From Deltaproteobacteria bacterium (GTDB lineage: Bacteria > Acidobacteriota > Thermoanaerobaculia > Multivoradales > JAHZIX01): a DNA stretch of 64,000 nt. Under the pieces are notes generated by a model. It had not been told where the DNA came from, did not search any database, and saw only the letters and a program-made list of their open reading frames with translations. The stretch lies in contig JAHZIX010000010.1 in assembly GCA_022601195.1 (NCBI GenBank), positions 62,001 through 126,000 of the forward strand, in the 5' to 3' direction. The first letter of the stretch is position 1. The number at the start of each line of letters is the position of its first letter. This document shows positions 52,782 to 62,053 of the stretch, piece by piece. The position numbers were made by a program, and so were the translations under genes.

Positions 52782-54977
52782 TTGAGTCGATGGTCACACC
52801 TTTTCCAACCTGCCCTCTACCTGCTGCTGGGACTGCCCGCGGTCGCAGCCTCGGGTCACGATTCAGCACCTGATTCCGCCTCTGCCACCGTGCCCGACAT
52901 CACCGCCATCTTCGTGGACCAGGAGCTCCAGGTCGACGGCTATCTGGATGAAGAGATCTGGCAGACTGCGCCCATCGCTGCCGGCTTTAGCCAGAGAACT
53001 CCCACCGAGGGAGCGCCCATCAGCCAGCACACGGAATTTCGCGTTGCCTTCACCTCGACTACCCTGTACCTGGGGTTCCGAGCCAACGACACCCAGCCAG
53101 AGAAACTCGTCGCCAAAGAGATGCTTCGGGATGGAGCTCTGTACCGAGATGACGGCTTGGTGGTGCTGCTCGACACCTTCCACGACCACCGCAATGCCTA
53201 TCTATTTGAAACCAATCCCAATGGCGCCAAGACCGACGCACTGATCACCGACGAAGGGCGCGACCGGAACTTTGAATGGGATGGGGTCTGGGAGGTGGCG
53301 GTGCAGCGGGACGATCAGGGGTGGACGGCGGAGTACGCCATCCCCTTCTCGACTCTGCGCTTCGATCCGACCTTGACCACCTGGGGGTTGAACGTTCGCC
53401 GCTTAGTGCGCCGAGACAACGAAATCGCTTTTTGGGCTCCCATAGGTTTGGATGCCAACGTTTTTCGGGTCTCCCGATTCGGCCATCTCAACGGCCTCCA
53501 GGCTCCGAAACCTGGGCTCAATCTTCAGATCAAACCCTTCGTGACCGCCGGCCTCAATGAGCAAGATGGGATCGATTCAGAAGACGCCGAGGTGGGCCTC
53601 GACGTGAAATGGGCCGTGACTCGCAACTTGGCCTTAGACCTGACCTACAACACTGATTTCGCCGAGGTGGAGGCAGATGATCTGCAAGTCAACTTGACCC
53701 GATTCTCGCTCTTCTTTCCTGAGAAAAGAGAGTTCTTCCTCGAGAATTCAGGGATCTTTACCTTCGGCCCAGGTGCTCCGGACCTGGATCTATTTTTCTC
53801 ACGAAATATCGGCATCGGCCCAGAAGGGGAGCAAGTTCCCGTCTCCTGGGGTGCCCGGTTGACCGGCCGAGTCGGAGGCTGGAATCTCGGCTTTCTCGAT
53901 GCGCAAACGGAGTCGCTAACCTCCGAGGTCAGCGGCGAGACCATCCCGACGACCAACTGGGGAGTGCTACGACTACAGCGAAACCTCGGTGACCGCTCCA
54001 CCGTTGGAGTTCTGGCAACCCAGAAGAGCCCCTCCGGTCTAGACAGCCATCAAACCTTCGGTATCGACGCCAATTTGAAACCCACCGACCACCTCGAGAT
54101 CACTGCCTTCTGGGCCAGTTCCCAGGGTGGCGAGGTGGACGAATCTCTGGATGACCAGGAATGGGCCGGAGGCGCCGGCATCGAATGGTCCAATGGAATT
54201 TGGGATTGGGAGCTCGAATACCAAGAGATTCGCGGCGATTTCAACCCAGAGATGGGCTTCCTCCGCCGCCAGGGAGTCCGGCGTTACCAGGGCGAGTTTT
54301 CCTTCCGGCCTAGAAGCGCCAGGGAGCGCATCAGGAACTTCGCCTGGGGCCTCGAAGTGGACACCATTACCCGTCTGGACGACAGCCTCGAAAGCCTAGA
54401 GGTGGAAGCCCATGTCTTCGGTATCTCCTCGGAAAAAGGCAACCGGCTCAACCTGTTCGCCGAACACCTGGTGGAGGATTTGGAGGAGCCCTTCGAGATC
54501 CGTTCTGGCATCGTCATTCCAGCGGGCCGATACGAATTCGAAAATGGAGTGCTCGCTGGTTCAACCGACATCAGTCGCACCTTCTCCGTGCAAGGCAACC
54601 TGCGCGCGGGCAGCTTCTTCAACGGCACCCGGCAAAGCGCCAATGCCACGCTGCGCTATCGCCCCAATCGCCACCTGAGCTCGGAGACGACCTGGGCCAT
54701 CAACCAGATTGACCTGCCCGCGGGGGACTTCGAAACCAACTTGATCCGAGAACGTCTCACCTACTCATTCACTCCGGACCTCTCTCTTCGCGGGTTCGTT
54801 CAATACAGCGATGCGGACGAGCTATTCGCCTTGAATGTACGCTTCAATTGGATCTACCGCCCCGGTGCAGACCTCTTTGTGGTCTACAACCAAACCTGGA
54901 ACGCTCCGAGCCTCGGCGACCTAGCGCTAAAAGACCGGCAGCTGATCGTCAAGTTCACCTACCTGTTCGACTTCTGA
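52782..54977 (+). CDS. DUF5916 protein with a CBM9-like N-terminal domain (731 aa)
   Basis: The start is TTG, with GAGGAG upstream. A signal peptide is followed by a family 9 carbohydrate-binding-like domain (DGYLDEEIWQTAPIA, LYLGFRANDTQPEKLVA, residues about 45-225). The C-terminal 480 residues alternate beta strands ending in FDF, as in outer-membrane beta barrels of the DUF5916 family. FPEKREFFLENSGIF is a family signature. Its function is unknown. It is probably an outer-membrane protein. Confidence 0.85.
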   Translation: MSRWSHLFQPALYLLLGLPAVAASGHDSAPDSASATVPDITAIFVDQELQVDGYLDEEIWQTAPIAAGFSQRTPTEGAPISQHTEFRVAFTSTTLYLGFRANDTQPEKLVAKEMLRDGALYRDDGLVVLLDTFHDHRNAYLFETNPNGAKTDALITDEGRDRNFEWDGVWEVAVQRDDQGWTAEYAIPFSTLRFDPTLTTWGLNVRRLVRRDNEIAFWAPIGLDANVFRVSRFGHLNGLQAPKPGLNLQIKPFVTAGLNEQDGIDSEDAEVGLDVKWAVTRNLALDLTYNTDFAEVEADDLQVNLTRFSLFFPEKREFFLENSGIFTFGPGAPDLDLFFSRNIGIGPEGEQVPVSWGARLTGRVGGWNLGFLDAQTESLTSEVSGETIPTTNWGVLRLQRNLGDRSTVGVLATQKSPSGLDSHQTFGIDANLKPTDHLEITAFWASSQGGEVDESLDDQEWAGGAGIEWSNGIWDWELEYQEIRGDFNPEMGFLRRQGVRRYQGEFSFRPRSARERIRNFAWGLEVDTITRLDDSLESLEVEAHVFGISSEKGNRLNLFAEHLVEDLEEPFEIRSGIVIPAGRYEFENGVLAGSTDISRTFSVQGNLRAGSFFNGTRQSANATLRYRPNRHLSSETTWAINQIDLPAGDFETNLIRERLTYSFTPDLSLRGFVQYSDADELFALNVRFNWIYRPGADLFVVYNQTWNAPSLGDLALKDRQLIVKFTYLFDF

Positions 54978-55240
54978 CTGTCTGGGGCAGCCACTCTGGG
55001 GTAGCCACCCTGGGCCCGCCACCCCATGGCAGCCCTCCCTGGGCAGCTAGAAAAAGAGCTCCGCCGCCCCGTCGGCTCTGCAAAGAGTCCCCCTCCCAGA
55101 TCCGCCAGGACAGCCTGGACGGCGGACCGGAAGGCAGCTATCATCAAGAGGCGAATTAGTGCGCTCGTAAGTGTGCACACATACCTTCCCCCTGCTGTTC
55201 TTCTTTTTTTTTCTACATCTCCGGTAGGGAGGATTCCCTC

Positions 55241-58200
55241 ATGAGGCAGAGTCTGACGTTTCGGAGACCCCTTCGGCAATCGGCTGCAAGCTCGAAAGAA
55301 AACTCGACAGGAGACTCTAGACTTTCGAGTCTTTTCGCAGCAGTCCTTGTGGTCGCTCTCATCACCACCTCAGCGAGTCCCCTTCTCGCCGTGGCCATAG
55401 AGGTTCAACGAACCACCCTTCCGAGTACTTTCGGCGCTGGCGGATTCCTAACCATCGATTTTGTCTCAGATGTGTTCGTTCAGAACGCCGTCACCCCCCT
55501 GGTGTTTGCGATTCCTACCAACGCGGGAGGCAACCCCTGCGCGATTCGTTTCGAGGCCGTTCGCCAGGATGGCTTCGATGCGGTCTGCGCCGAATCGCCG
55601 ACGGAGGACGGCCCTCACTTGGCGATGGACCTTCATTACATCGCGATCGAGCCAGGAGTCCATGCGATCCCCGCTACCGTGGGCGGATCGCCTACCACGA
55701 TCACCATCGCTGCCGGCTCGACCTCGACCTCAGCGGTACAGCACGGCTGCGCCTCGACGGCAGCCTGTGGAACCGAAGGTTCCGTCTCCCTTTCCTTTGG
55801 AACGACTTTCTCCTCGGCTCCGGCCCTCTTGCTGCAAATTCAATCCCTCAACAGCGAAAGCAGCACTCCCCCGGGGACCGCCTCCACCCCCCACCTCACC
55901 TCCACCATCGTGGAAGACACCAACGGTAATCCGATCATTTCTACTACCGGTGCAGATGTCGCCCTAGAGCGCAGCGAAACTCAACAAGGGACGGTTTCTG
56001 CCGAATCCATCGGGTGGCTCGCCGTCGAGGCAACATCCGCTTGCACCACTCTCGACTTCAGCAGTTTCGGGGGGCCCGCTTCCGTCCCCTTCGAGGCCAT
56101 CATCACCGGCGCGGTCGTCGATGGCTGGGCCGACGGCTGTACCGCCGGTGAAGGCGCTACATTCTCCACCGGATGTTTCTCCGCCAGTCCTGCTGTGGTC
56201 GCCACCAAACGGACCCGTAACGAAGATGATGGCGGCTGGCTCCGCCGCTGCACCGCGGGGTTTAGTGCTACAGCAGCGCGATTCACCGTCGATGAGGACC
56301 GCAACTCCGGCGCCGGCAATCAGGGAGACACCGAGCGCAACCATGTCGACGAAGCTGCCAGCGTCTTGGCCTTTGGCACGGACTTCTCGACCCCGGTCAC
56401 TCTCTCTTCCTTCTCGTCGGAAAGAACTGCAGCCGGAGTCAGATTTCGCTGGACCACGGCCACCGAGGTCGGCAATGTCGGCTTCCACCTCTACGAAGTG
56501 ACCCCTCAGCGTTGGCGGCGCCTGACCCAACAGATGATTCCCAGCCACAGTGGCGACTCCCTCGAGGCGAATCGATACGAAGTCGAGATTCCCGCTGCGC
56601 AGGGAGCCGTTTTCGGAATTTCGAGCCTCGATATCCGCAATCACCGAGAGGATAAGGGGCCCTTCGAGATTGGTGAGAGCTACGGCGCGGCTCACCCTGT
56701 GGAGCCCATCGATTGGGCTGCCATCCGTACTCAGCACCAGCTCTCAGCACAGCGCAGGAGCCAGGCGCGGCAGAAGGCTCGCAGTCACTCACCGGATGCC
56801 CTGGATGTGCATCTGTCGCGCACCGGCCTCTATCGCATCTACTACGACGAGATGGCCGCGGCAGGTCTGGACTTGGAAGGCGTTCCGATCCGTTCTATTG
56901 CGGTCCTCTCCAAGGGCGCCAGCTATCCGAGGCGGGTAGAGTCTCCGACTTCCGACGGGCTCTTCGGCCCGGGTGGGTTCGTAGAATTCCTGGGCCACAG
57001 AGCGGATTCTCTCTACACTCGAAGCCAGATTTACCGCATCGAAGTAGCTCCGGACGCAGTGACACCCATAGAACGGAGCCAAGGGCCCAGCCCCTTGGCC
57101 CTGCCAGCCCAGGACTATCGGGAACAACTGACGGTCGAGGAAAACCGCCGCTATAGCTTCGCTTCTCCCAACGGAGACCCCTGGTTTGATCGACGTATCC
57201 TCTCCTTCGGAAGCCCCAGCGTAGAAAGAATCCAGCTACCCGTAGAGGGGTTATCCAGCAGGTCAGGCCATGCGCAGCTTCAGGTCGACCTGTGGGGGGT
57301 AACGGATTTTCCGGCCTCTCCCGACCATCATGTCCAAATCGCTCTCAACGGACATCTCCTTTGGGAGCAAACTTTCGATGGACTTAGAGCCATCTCTGCG
57401 GAGGCGCGAGTGCCCGCGGAGATTCTTCGCGAAGGAAACAACGAGCTTTCCATCACTGTGCCGGGGGATACGGGCCAGCCTTTCGACCTGATCCATTTGG
57501 AAGCCGCTCGGCTCAGCTATCAGCGGCGGTTCCTCGCCCGGAGCGACAGACTCGATTTCCAGGCCCGGGGCTCGTTATTCGCCATAGATGGGTTCAGCTC
57601 GCCGCGGGTGGTGGCCTACCGCCTACCCAACGGTATTTCACAACCTCCGGCCTTTCTCCCGGTCGAGAGTGAGGAAGACCGAGCCGGTACCTTCCGGATC
57701 CGTTTCCCTGGCGACCCGGACCGCCGGCAGCGCTACCTGGTGGCGGCGGAATCCGCATTGCTGAGCCCCGATCTTCTGGTGCTCCCAACTGCCCGCGAGA
57801 TTCCATCGGCAGAGGCCCAGTTGTTGATCATCTCGCACCCAAGCTTCCTCTCGGGCCTCGACGACCTCATTCGTGTCCGGCGCTCGGAGGGGTACTCGGT
57901 GCTCGCCATAGATGTGGAGGACATCTACTGGCGACACAGTCACGGCCTCCCGTCCCCGGAGGCCATTCGAGCCTTTATCGCCGAGTCCGTTGCCAGTCGA
58001 GGCACCGAATTCGTCTTGCTAGTTGGTGGGGATACCTATGACCCCAAAGACTACACGGGCTCCGGTAGCCTCAGCTTCATTCCCACTCCCTATGTTCAGA
58101 CCGATGATCTCGTTCGGTTCACCCCCTCGGATGCCGCCCTGGTCGATATCGACGGTGACGGTTTCCCGGACCTTCCCATTGGGCGCCTGCCCGTGCGGAC

Positions 58201-58846
58201 GACGGAGGAACTGGCCTCTGTTCTGGGGAAAACACTGGGGTTCAGTGCATCCGGGCCAAGAGCGACCGCCGTCTTTGCTGCGGACGACCGAGAACCCATG
58301 GCCTCTTTCTCTCACATCAGCGATCGCCTGATCGAAGGCTTGCCGGATCCTTGGGAGGTTTCTCGGGTCTATCTCGATGAGCTCGACGCGATTTCGGGTC
58401 GGGAGATCCTGCTGGGAGCCCTGGAGCGCAGTCCGGCCGTCACGAGTTTCATCGGTCACTCCGGCCCCGCTGCGTGGACCTTCGATGGCTTGTTCAACGC
58501 TGACGACGCTGCATCTCTGAGCAATGCCGAGCCCATGATCGTGGTCCAATGGGGCTGCTGGAATACCTACCACGTCGTTCCCACCTACGACACTCTCGGC
58601 CACAACTTATTGCTCACCGGGGAACACGGAGCGGCCGCCGTGCTGGGAGCCGCGACCTTGACGAGCCTCGAATCGGAACGCCTTCTGGCTCCCTTGGTGC
58701 TCGAAACCATGATGGAAAAGGGAGTTCCAATCGGCGCTGCGATGCAAAAGGCGAAGAGTGAGCTGCTCCTGAGCCACCCCCAGCGCCTCGACGTTCTCCT
58801 GGGCTGGACCCTGCTCGGGGACCCGACTCTCGTGGCCTCCCCTTAG
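55241..58846 (+). CDS. Gingipain-like C25 family cysteine protease (1201 aa)
   Basis: The signal segment (about residues 25-45) is followed by a long beta-rich region with a typical domain of exported proteins (SSFSSERTAAGVRFRWTT, residues about 385-425). The peptidase domain covers about residues 850-1201: LLIISHPSFLSGLDDLIRVR opens it, the catalytic His is in FIGHSGPAAW, and the Cys in VVQWGCWNTYH. It is a secreted peptidase, likely surface-bound. A partial C-terminal domain such as T9SS-type sorting was not seen. Confidence 0.9.
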   Translation: MRQSLTFRRPLRQSAASSKENSTGDSRLSSLFAAVLVVALITTSASPLLAVAIEVQRTTLPSTFGAGGFLTIDFVSDVFVQNAVTPLVFAIPTNAGGNPCAIRFEAVRQDGFDAVCAESPTEDGPHLAMDLHYIAIEPGVHAIPATVGGSPTTITIAAGSTSTSAVQHGCASTAACGTEGSVSLSFGTTFSSAPALLLQIQSLNSESSTPPGTASTPHLTSTIVEDTNGNPIISTTGADVALERSETQQGTVSAESIGWLAVEATSACTTLDFSSFGGPASVPFEAIITGAVVDGWADGCTAGEGATFSTGCFSASPAVVATKRTRNEDDGGWLRRCTAGFSATAARFTVDEDRNSGAGNQGDTERNHVDEAASVLAFGTDFSTPVTLSSFSSERTAAGVRFRWTTATEVGNVGFHLYEVTPQRWRRLTQQMIPSHSGDSLEANRYEVEIPAAQGAVFGISSLDIRNHREDKGPFEIGESYGAAHPVEPIDWAAIRTQHQLSAQRRSQARQKARSHSPDALDVHLSRTGLYRIYYDEMAAAGLDLEGVPIRSIAVLSKGASYPRRVESPTSDGLFGPGGFVEFLGHRADSLYTRSQIYRIEVAPDAVTPIERSQGPSPLALPAQDYREQLTVEENRRYSFASPNGDPWFDRRILSFGSPSVERIQLPVEGLSSRSGHAQLQVDLWGVTDFPASPDHHVQIALNGHLLWEQTFDGLRAISAEARVPAEILREGNNELSITVPGDTGQPFDLIHLEAARLSYQRRFLARSDRLDFQARGSLFAIDGFSSPRVVAYRLPNGISQPPAFLPVESEEDRAGTFRIRFPGDPDRRQRYLVAAESALLSPDLLVLPTAREIPSAEAQLLIISHPSFLSGLDDLIRVRRSEGYSVLAIDVEDIYWRHSHGLPSPEAIRAFIAESVASRGTEFVLLVGGDTYDPKDYTGSGSLSFIPTPYVQTDDLVRFTPSDAALVDIDGDGFPDLPIGRLPVRTTEELASVLGKTLGFSASGPRATAVFAADDREPMASFSHISDRLIEGLPDPWEVSRVYLDELDAISGREILLGALERSPAVTSFIGHSGPAAWTFDGLFNADDAASLSNAEPMIVVQWGCWNTYHVVPTYDTLGHNLLLTGEHGAAAVLGAATLTSLESERLLAPLVLETMMEKGVPIGAAMQKAKSELLLSHPQRLDVLLGWTLLGDPTLVASP

Positions 58847-58894
58847 AGCTCCTCAGTACCCTTATTTCTCACCGGGTGGCCGTAAAGAAGCTCT

Positions 58895-59227
58895 TCAAGA
58901 AGTCGGGGAAATCAGGACAGACTCACCGACGGAGCGTTGATAGGCCAAACCTAGGTCCAGAGGAAAGAGACTCAAGCCTTCTTCACGGAGGCGAGGCGCG
59001 TGATCCCTCTCGTAAGCGTCGAAGGCTGCCCGGGAAGCAAAGACGTAACGCACCTCATAGCGAACCTCCGTCGAGCCTTGCTCACCGTCCATCCGGAACA
59101 CCTCAGCACTCAGCGCTCCCGCCCGGAGGACGTCCTCCAGGTGGCCATCCCGCAGCCAGGCGAGCCAGCGGTCGGCGATTTGCTGGTGGGCAAGGGTGCA
59201 GGCCACGGTGTAACTGATCGAGCTCAT
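58895..59227 (-). CDS. DUF4286 family protein (110 aa)
   Basis: The ATG at 59227 has GGGAGAA upstream; the long frame before it is not coding. A dimeric ferredoxin-like (EthD/ABM-type) fold is suggested by ISYTVACTLAHQQIADRWLA and YEVRYVFASRAAFDAYERD. The function is unknown. It follows the DUF2071-like gene by 41 bp in one operon. Confidence 0.85.
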   Translation of the reverse strand: MSSISYTVACTLAHQQIADRWLAWLRDGHLEDVLRAGALSAEVFRMDGEQGSTEVRYEVRYVFASRAAFDAYERDHAPRLREEGLSLFPLDLGLAYQRSVGESVLISPTS

Positions 59228-59268
59228 GAGTTTTCTCCCCGACAAATGGCCGGTTAAGGCGCTGGCGG

Positions 59269-60039
59269 TTAAAGAATCGAACGGAGAGAGCAACGTCGAC
59301 TCGCGGCGGGTTGCGGGACCCCAGAGGGCAAGGCGATCTGGGGAGCCAGAAGCAGCTCCGAAATCAACGGCAACTCGGGAAAAAGGACCGCTGAGCGAGG
59401 CTGGGGCCACGGCTCGGAATTGGTGAGAGGCAAGCAGTGGGAAAGCAGGCTGGTCTCCATCGCTTGGGGAATCAACGGCCACGAGGATGCCTCTGGAATC
59501 TTGGTCTCCAAGTAGCGAAACCCTTTTCCCGTCTGGTAGTAGCCTCTTCTCCGCTGGCGAAAGAATTGCACCAAGTCTTCCAGGGAACACTCCTTGGGAC
59601 CTTGGGGCGCACCGAGGCGGGCTGAGATCTCTAGGCTCCCCTCTTTCTCCACTAACCAACGCCAATGCTCCGCTTCCACCTCTTCCGAGGGGCGATCGTA
59701 TTCCAAGCGGGCCGTCGTGACCGGCTGGCGAGCGACGAAACGGGCCGCCGGCATGACCCACGGTGGCACTAGAATGCGCCGAAAGAGCAACGAGGGCACT
59801 CCTTGAGCATCCGTCACTGTCAGAGCCAAGCTGAACTGGGGATAGGAAAAACGAAGCACCGGCAAGGCGGCAATCCGAAATCCTTCATGAAAAAATAGCA
59901 AGGCGAAGGCTGCCACATGCCGTTGTCCCTCCAGACACCGCGCTTCGTAGCGCAGAGGCAGAGAAAGCGGTGGTAAGGCAGCTTCGGGAAGGTCCCAATG
60001 CAACAGTAGGCAGTCGCGAACGACGGTGCGCAGGTTCAT
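59269..60039 (-). CDS. DUF2071-like (YqjF) protein (256 aa)
   Basis: The body fits DUF2071, a relative of the acetoacetate decarboxylase fold: RDCLLLHWDLPEAALPP, then FFHEGFRIAALPVLRFSYPQF, then TTARLEYDRPS. No catalytic Lys is evident to me. The two-gene operon with DUF4286 is of unknown role. No signal peptide is present. Confidence 0.7.
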   Translation of the reverse strand: MNLRTVVRDCLLLHWDLPEAALPPLSLPLRYEARCLEGQRHVAAFALLFFHEGFRIAALPVLRFSYPQFSLALTVTDAQGVPSLLFRRILVPPWVMPAARFVARQPVTTARLEYDRPSEEVEAEHWRWLVEKEGSLEISARLGAPQGPKECSLEDLVQFFRQRRRGYYQTGKGFRYLETKIPEASSWPLIPQAMETSLLSHCLPLTNSEPWPQPRSAVLFPELPLISELLLAPQIALPSGVPQPAASRRCSLRSIL

Positions 60040-60187
60040 AGCTCGGCCTCTAGGCCTCTAGGCCTGATGGACGGCGCCGAGTATGTCCTTGCAAAAGATT
60101 CCACCCCTCCAACATATCCCGCCGCCGCTTCCCGCTGCAAGGCAGGCTTTGGTACATTGCAAGCCATCCAAAGGAGGATTCACCCTG

Positions 60188-61957
60188 ATGTTTTCGATAG
60201 AGACCAAGAAAATCTGTGCTCCCCAACGTATCTTCCCGGGCCTTGCCGCCTTCGCCGGGCTCGTCGTGATGAGCCTCGGTGCCTGTACACCACCGACGGA
60301 CCACCCAGCCTCTTCCGCCTCGAACACCAGCAACGAGACCAGCTCGGAGGCCGAGCTGACCATCACCGACGAGGTCAAGACGGCCGCCACCGCCATCGAC
60401 GCGGCAGGCCTGACCGCGGTCATCGAGAGGCTCGCGTCCGACGAGCTGGAAGGGCGAGGCCCTGCCAGTGAGGGGGATCGCAAGGCCCGCCAGATCATCG
60501 CCGAAGAATTTGCTCAGGCCGGATTGCAACCAGCGGCAGAGGACGGAGGCTGGGAGCAGAGCTTCGAGATCGTCAGCATCACCTCTCAGGCCCCGAAGAC
60601 TTGGGCTTTCCAGGGTAGTGATGGCGTCGAGAGCTTCCAATGGTGGGAGGACTACATCGCAGCCAGCGGCGTGCAAACGGCCACGGCAAGCGTGAACGAC
60701 GCCGAGGTGGTGTTTGTGGGCTACGGCATCGAGGCGCCGGAATACGATTGGAACGACTTCAAGGATGTAGACCTCACCGGCAAGGTCCTCCTCATGCTCA
60801 ATAACGATCCGGACTGGGATCCGGAGCTCTTCGCCGGTGACCTGCGGCTCTACTACGGCCGCTGGACCTACAAATATGAGATCGCCGCTGCCAAAGGAGC
60901 CGTGGGAGCCATCATCATCCATACGCGCCCCTCCGCCGGCTATCCCTGGCAAGTAGTGCAAAGCTCTTGGACTGGAGCTCAATTCGAGCTGCCCGCCGGC
61001 GACGAGCCTCGAATCCAAGTCGCTGGCTGGCTGACTCAGGATGCCGCGGCCCGCCTGGTAGCGAGCTCCGGCCACAGCCTAGAAGACTTGGAGAAGTCGG
61101 CCCACAGCCGGGACTTTGCTCCCGTAGCCTTGGGCTTGAAGACCTCTCTCGAGCTCACCAACACTCTGGAACAGGCGGAGACCGCCAACGTCCTCGGGGT
61201 CCTGCCGGGCAGCGATGCGGTGCTCCAGAATCAAGCGGTGATCTACACCGCTCACCATGACCACCTTGGCATCGGTGAAGGGGACGATCAGGAAGATCGG
61301 ATCTACAACGGGGCGCGGGACAACGCCTCGGGGGTCGCCGAGCTGGTGGCCATTGCCAAAGCCTTTCGCGCTCTCCCGGAACCTCCCAAGCGGTCCATCC
61401 TCTTCCTTGCCGTGGGAGCTGAAGAACAAGGCCTACTAGGGTCCAAACACTACGCCCAGAACCCAACCTTCGCTCCTGGGAACATAGCCGCCAACATCAA
61501 TTTCGACAGCGCCAATATTTTCGGCAGGACCGTCGATCTCCCCTTGGTCGGAAAAGGGAAGTCGAGCCTAGACGCCATTGCTCAGCAGGCTGCCGACCTT
61601 CAGGGTCGCCAGGTCGTTTCCGAGTCAGACCCGACCCAAGGGTCCTTCTATCGCTCGGACCAATTCAATTTCGCCAAGATTGGGGTCCCGGCCCTTTACT
61701 TCGATGAAGGAACTAATTTCGTCGACAAAGAGAGCGGCATGAACGCCGAGACTCTGGAGGCATGGAACCTGAGCCACTACCATCAACCCAGTGACGAGCT
61801 CGATGACTCCTGGAACTTCGAAGGCATGGTCGAAGACTCTCAGCTGGGCTTCTACTGTGGGTGGATTCTCGGCAATCAGCAGGCCCTACCCTCCTGGACC
61901 CCTGGCGATGAATTCGAAGCGACTCGCAAAGCAGCGATCGCGGCGGTGAGCCCCTAG
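60188..61957 (+). CDS. M28 family zinc peptidase, lipoprotein (589 aa)
   Basis: The ATG at 60188 has GGAGG ten bases upstream. A signal peptide with lipobox SLGAC marks a lipoprotein. A protease-associated domain is inserted after residue 160. Zinc ligands are in YTAHHDHLG (His), GARDNASGVAEL (Asp), GAEEQGLLGS (Glu-Glu), NINFDSANI (Asp) and HQPSDEL (His). It is an aminopeptidase or carboxypeptidase of the periplasm or outer membrane. A strong terminator separates it from the converging gene. Confidence 0.92.
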   Translation: MFSIETKKICAPQRIFPGLAAFAGLVVMSLGACTPPTDHPASSASNTSNETSSEAELTITDEVKTAATAIDAAGLTAVIERLASDELEGRGPASEGDRKARQIIAEEFAQAGLQPAAEDGGWEQSFEIVSITSQAPKTWAFQGSDGVESFQWWEDYIAASGVQTATASVNDAEVVFVGYGIEAPEYDWNDFKDVDLTGKVLLMLNNDPDWDPELFAGDLRLYYGRWTYKYEIAAAKGAVGAIIIHTRPSAGYPWQVVQSSWTGAQFELPAGDEPRIQVAGWLTQDAAARLVASSGHSLEDLEKSAHSRDFAPVALGLKTSLELTNTLEQAETANVLGVLPGSDAVLQNQAVIYTAHHDHLGIGEGDDQEDRIYNGARDNASGVAELVAIAKAFRALPEPPKRSILFLAVGAEEQGLLGSKHYAQNPTFAPGNIAANINFDSANIFGRTVDLPLVGKGKSSLDAIAQQAADLQGRQVVSESDPTQGSFYRSDQFNFAKIGVPALYFDEGTNFVDKESGMNAETLEAWNLSHYHQPSDELDDSWNFEGMVEDSQLGFYCGWILGNQQALPSWTPGDEFEATRKAAIAAVSP

Positions 61958-61978
61958 GGCCGATCCGAAATCGAACAG

Positions 61979-62005
61979 AGCGAGGGACGGCTTGCGTCCC
62001 TCGCT
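61979..62005. terminator. Bidirectional hairpin between converging genes
   Basis: AGCGAGGGACG (61979-61989) pairs with its exact complement (61995-62005) around a 5-base loop, an 11-bp stem. It lies 22 bp after the peptidase stop and serves both the M28 gene and the gene on the other strand. Confidence 0.8.
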
Positions 62006-62053
62006 AGGCCTCTGCTCCCTCAAGACCTCAGAGGAAACCAGGGTTCGCGACTC